DNA from: Spirochaetaceae bacterium 4572_59
Lineage (GTDB): Bacteria > Spirochaetota > Spirochaetia > DSM-2461
Reading direction: 5' to 3'
Assembly (NCBI GenBank): GCA_002084805.1
Contig: NBMC01000018.1
Coordinates: 21,582 to 85,581, forward strand
Length of the DNA: 64,000 nucleotides
Shown here: positions 61,154 to 64,000 of the stretch, piece by piece
Layout of the letters: each line of letters begins with the position of its first letter
Numbering within the stretch: position 1 is the first letter of the stretch
The notes under the pieces: generated by a model
Database searches by the model: none
What the model saw: only the letters and a program-made list of their open reading frames with translations
What the model was told of the DNA's origin: nothing
Program-made: the position numbers and the translations under genes

Positions 61154-62652
61154 AAATTGCTGACCTTCTGAACAATTCTTTCCATATTGAAAAGGACCTC
61201 ATTCCTATCCGATAATTTATCAAAGCGAGGGTAAAGATTAAGTATGACATCATAAAAATAATCATCTGGACTGATCTTAGCATTTCCTGTTAAGAGAGAT
61301 AATTTATTTCTCCAGTCTGAACCTATTTTATCCAGGATTGCACGCCTTTCTGTATAAAGGGGATATCCGGTATTTCTGTAAAAAGAAGTTTTTCCTCTTT
61401 TCTTTCTGATAAAATCAGGCAGTTCAAGCCGGGATTCAAAAGGAAGTGAAACCGGAGAAGAATCAATTCTGAAAATCCGATCGGAAAAACTCTCCTTATT
61501 AAACCATTTTGAATAGGTGTCCATACTATTGGTGTAATAATAGCCCTTAGAATAGGAGGATGACATATTTTGTACCCGTTCGTAACGCCTATGTATTTCA
61601 GGATGGCAGCGTTGGGATTGTAATGCGGACAAGATATCAAAGCTATGAGGCTCAGTATGCTCCTGGATTCCTTTGATACAAAGGTCTAAACCTATTATAT
61701 AGATATTTGAGAGAGATATATGGTGCATAAGAGAGATAGCCGTAGCTGCTACAGTTCCCATTTCCGGTCGCGTCAACTTAAAATAATTTCTTTCAGGATC
61801 CACAAGATTATCAACCCATGTATTCTGATTCAGCCCGATATTCCCAGCAGGAAAGTTCCATGGATAGGAGGATAAAGGAGACAGAACCGGGACATTTTCA
61901 GGGAATGAACGATAGTGGTAGGAGGCATAGAAACCGGGATCGGTGGAAATTATAAGATCCGGAACTATTTCATACTCTAGCAGAGCCTTTACTGATGAGG
62001 GTAAGGCCACTATAAAGCAGAAGTCTGACTTTTTTTTCAAATCTTTTAAATGATGATTCAGAGAGAAACCTGAAGCGGCAATGACAATATCATCAGATAT
62101 TTTATCTATACAGAGAGAATAATCCTGTTCGAGAAAGTTCCTTAAACCATTCAAAAGCCATCTTCTGGCAAATTTCATGGACGTGATAGTATTTCCCTGA
62201 AGAATTTGCATATATTTCAAAAACTGGGTTTTTATAGCTTTTGCTTTTTCAGGAAAACAGCTCTCACCGGGAAGCCATTCCATCAAATTCAAGTTATCCG
62301 GAAGACTTTCAGGAAAGGAAGATTCCAGAAATTTTTCAATTGTTATGGCTGAACCGGGATTCCAGGCGCAAAAATTACTGCTTAATCTATTCGCAAGATA
62401 GTACTGATATGTCTCGGGGCTAAAAAATATAAGAAGAATTTTTTTGTAGTTTTTATAGGAGTGTATTTTTTCCAGAAGGTATCCCAGACCAGGTTCAAAA
62501 ATGATAAGGATGGAAGAATCCTTTGAAAAGTATTCTTCTTCCCATCTTAATAAAAACTTTTCTGCTTCTTTTTCTGGAGAATATTTTGAATGTAGATACT
62601 GATTATTTGAAATAGCTGTATAAGAGTCATTTTTTGCTTTCACAAGCTGCAT
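61150..62652 (-). CDS. DUF115 (motility accessory factor / MptE-like) protein, copy 1
   Basis: 500 residues, a diverged paralogue of the next gene with the same core: DIVIAASGFSLNHHLKDLKK, LEYEIVPDLIISTDPGFYAS and IYIIGLDLCIKG. The GxS motif is ASGFSL instead of AAGPSL. Its ATG directly follows the stop of the GAF-like gene (TAAATG), so all four genes at this end form one coupled operon. Confidence 0.82.
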   Translation of the reverse strand: MQLVKAKNDSYTAISNNQYLHSKYSPEKEAEKFLLRWEEEYFSKDSSILIIFEPGLGYLLEKIHSYKNYKKILLIFFSPETYQYYLANRLSSNFCAWNPGSAITIEKFLESSFPESLPDNLNLMEWLPGESCFPEKAKAIKTQFLKYMQILQGNTITSMKFARRWLLNGLRNFLEQDYSLCIDKISDDIVIAASGFSLNHHLKDLKKKSDFCFIVALPSSVKALLEYEIVPDLIISTDPGFYASYHYRSFPENVPVLSPLSSYPWNFPAGNIGLNQNTWVDNLVDPERNYFKLTRPEMGTVAATAISLMHHISLSNIYIIGLDLCIKGIQEHTEPHSFDILSALQSQRCHPEIHRRYERVQNMSSSYSKGYYYTNSMDTYSKWFNKESFSDRIFRIDSSPVSLPFESRLELPDFIRKKRGKTSFYRNTGYPLYTERRAILDKIGSDWRNKLSLLTGNAKISPDDYFYDVILNLYPRFDKLSDRNEVLFNMERIVQKVSNL

Positions 62653-63470
62653 TTAGAGTATTTCCTTTAGAATTTCCTCTAAACTTCTGGTATTTGGATA
62701 TAAAATGACATGGGGCTCAAGATCAGGCGACTCTGTTAGATTTGTATAGAGCAGGGGCAGTGAAGCCGATAACTGATAGAGATACAAATCAATATCAGCT
62801 ATTCTATCTTTTTTCTGAATAAGGAGAATTTTATTATTAGAAAGTTCAAAAAGATCAACATCTCCACCGGACATAGTTTTAAAAAAATAATAACTGTTTC
62901 ATCATACTTTATATCTGAGTTTACCAGTACCTTCCGGCTGTTCAGTAGAGGCCAACTAACGGTTTCAGCTATTCTCTTGAAAAGAGGCATCCACCTGTCC
63001 GGAACCAGTTCCGTCCATTCACTGATCAATATAAGTGCTATCAGTTCTTCCTTATGAAAAATAGGAATAAAATACATTTCCTCAATCATTCCATACTCTC
63101 TGGTAGAAAAATAATTCATGAGTAGAGGAGAGGGATCTTCAATAAAGAAAGGCAATTTTGCAGATAAAGAATCACGGATAGAGGATTCCTGAAAAAAAGA
63201 CTTTTCGAGACGAAGGCGATTATTAGTTGTAACATCATACCCGCTACTGCATAAATTGAGATAACTATCCTGTTCTTGTGATTTATAGAAAAGTACTGCT
63301 TTTTGTATCTGCAAAGATTCACAGAGAATCTTAAAAAAATTGGAAGCATAATCAATGCTGTTTGTCAGATTTTGCATACGTCCAAAGATATTCGAATAAT
63401 CTGCATTCAGACTTGTCTCTGGAGATAAGGATAGTGATTGAGAATATCTGACTCTATCGAGAAGCCCCAT
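62653..63470 (-). CDS. GAF-like protein interrupted by a -1 frameshift
   Basis: Two frames joined. Frame one runs from ATG 63470 (TAATG overlap with the upstream gene) and looks like a GAF-type domain (FFKILCESLQIQKAVLFYKS, YFIPIFHKEELIALILISEW). Without a shift it ends at 62799 in an unlikely hydrophobic tail. At 62880-62886 the minus strand reads T TTT TTA in frame, and a -1 slip there continues as KTMSGGDVDLFELSNNKILL to a stop at 62653, exactly adjacent to the DUF115 start. The joined product is about 272 residues. It may be programmed, a pseudogene lesion or a homopolymer sequencing error. Confidence 0.7.
62880..62886 (-). promoter_or_regulatory. Candidate -1 slippery heptamer U UUU UUA
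   Basis: In the zero frame of the GAF-like gene the codons are ATT-TTT-TTA, giving the canonical X XXY YYZ heptamer T TTT TTA. Slipping back one base re-pairs both tRNAs well and opens the frame that runs to 62653. Inference from sequence only. Confidence 0.5.
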
Positions 63471-64000
63471 TAATTTGAAATTCCCAATTCCTCAAAAATC
63501 TTTTTATAGACTTCAAAATGCTCACTGCGGGCAAACTCTTGAATTTTATCTTCAGGAAGAGATTCAAGTAGTTGATCCATATAGGTAAGAATCTCCCGGA
63601 TTTCCGCACGAAGCTCAGGGGGGAGCTTATTTAGACTCGTTTCCCTGGGAATCCGAGTCGAGTATCCTATGGGATCATCTATATCAATATGATCCAGTGT
63701 TTTTGGCTCATCCAGTGTTTTTGGCTCATCCAGTGTTTTTGGCTCATCCAGTGTTTCTGGCTCATCCAGTGTTTTTGGCTCATCCAGTGTTTCTGGCTCA
63801 TCCAGTGTTTCTGGCTCATCCAGTGTTTTTGGCTCATCCAGTGTTTCTGGCTCATCCAGTGTTTCTGGCTCATCCAGTGTTTCTGGCTCATCCAGTATTT
63901 CTGGCTCATCCAGTGTTTCTGGCTCATCCAGTGTTTCTGGCTCATCCAGTGTTTCTGGCTCATCCAGTGTTTCTGGCTCATCCAGTGTTTCTGGCTCATC
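63470..64000 (-). CDS. PETLDE-repeat protein, C-terminal part (5' end outside window)
   Basis: The frame enters open from the right edge with no start in the window. It encodes 17 tandem hexapeptides P(E/K)TLDE, one of them PEILDE, then HIDIDDPIGYSTRIPRE and a conserved-looking helical end (NKLPPELRAEIREILTYMDQ, EDKIQEFARSEHFEVYKKIF) and stops at TAA 63470-63472, overlapping the next ATG. The C-terminal helical domain argues this is the true frame. The repeats are acidic, proline-punctuated and probably extended. First visible gene of the DUF115 operon. Function unknown. Confidence 0.8.
   Translation of the reverse strand, partial: DEPETLDEPETLDEPETLDEPETLDEPETLDEPEILDEPETLDEPETLDEPETLDEPKTLDEPETLDEPETLDEPKTLDEPETLDEPKTLDEPKTLDEPKTLDHIDIDDPIGYSTRIPRETSLNKLPPELRAEIREILTYMDQLLESLPEDKIQEFARSEHFEVYKKIFEELGISN
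63693..63998 (-). repeat. 18-bp minisatellite, 17 units
   Basis: Seventeen head-to-tail copies of an 18-bp unit differing mainly at one base (GAA or AAA codon, Glu or Lys) and one G-to-A change. The unit is a multiple of three, so copy-number changes keep the frame. The array continues beyond the right edge. Confidence 0.95.

Noticed and set aside
62653..62874. Independent 73-residue gene
   Set aside because: There is no ribosome site before its ATG, and two codons further upstream it joins the GAF-like frame at the slippery site. It reads better as the C-terminal part of that protein.
63693..63998. CRISPR-like repeat array
   Set aside because: The copies are directly adjacent with no spacers and lie inside a coding frame.
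63679..63999. Open frame of MSQKHW repeats on the minus strand
   Set aside because: The 18-bp unit keeps two frames open. The PETLDE frame continues into a non-repetitive helical domain and stops at the next gene's start, while the MSQKHW frame ends soon after the repeats.
1..64000. Defence system, prophage or integrated element
   Set aside because: No integrase, transposase, nuclease-helicase cassette, toxin-antitoxin pair or direct repeats flanking an island were found. Gene content is housekeeping and envelope related throughout.

Overview
The window (about 43% GC by eye) reads as chromosomal DNA of a free-living, largely anaerobic spirochaete. This is inferred from diaminopimelate synthesis by DapL, many lipoproteins with relaxed lipoboxes, a paired DUF115 (motility-accessory-factor type) locus, an Mla-type envelope lipid transporter, a class III (oxygen-sensitive) ribonucleotide reductase, a PurF with [4Fe-4S] cysteines, and the general style of the proteins. 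No phage, IS element, plasmid origin or CRISPR array was seen. Genes are packed tightly, with many 1-8 bp overlaps.

Layout. 1-2.3 kb: end of a CotH-family gene, an MFS transporter, then tRNA-Gly(CCC) with its own promoter and terminator. 2.4-3.7 kb (minus): rlmA and a YgjV-like membrane protein. 3.7-10.5 kb (minus): a seven-gene run, FHA protein - hisD - folC - M29 aminopeptidase - small membrane protein - lipoprotein - dapL, closed by a UUCG-loop terminator. 10.7 kb: a single CheY-like regulator. 11.1-14.8 kb (minus): an anaerobic ribonucleotide reductase operon of unusual build. It holds a zinc-ribbon-only NrdR, an NrdD that lacks its glycyl-radical segment, a separate ORF carrying that segment fused to a thioredoxin domain, and NrdG. 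NrdR-box-like palindromes sit in and below its promoter. 14.8-25.9 kb: acyl-CoA ligase, a degenerate M28-like membrane protein, nitroreductase, a serC - Lrp - DUF1015 - YdcF operon, an M48 protease, a highly expressed-looking zinc-ribbon miniprotein and a BamA-like outer membrane protein. 26-31.5 kb: mlaE-mlaF-mlaD - TPR lipoprotein - perM - nadA. 31.5-37.7 kb: nucleotidyltransferase, TetR regulator, proB and a heterodimeric ABC exporter. 37.8-48.8 kb: a guanine-type purine riboswitch followed by purL-E-C-F-M-N-H-D. 49.4-54.3 kb: livK-H-M-G-F branched-chain amino acid uptake. 54.3-59.4 kb: lipoprotein, cardiolipin synthase, RNase Z and a membrane protein with a degenerate GGDEF-like domain. 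59.5-64 kb (minus): a four-gene operon running in from the right edge, made of a PETLDE-repeat protein, a GAF-like protein broken at a U UUU UUA slippery site, and two DUF115 proteins.

Most notable are the split NrdD with a radical-domain/thioredoxin fusion, the ATP-cone-less NrdR with operator-like palindromes, the candidate -1 frameshift site, the hexapeptide minisatellite gene at the right edge, and the purine riboswitch. All function calls come from reading motifs and context. No database search was run.
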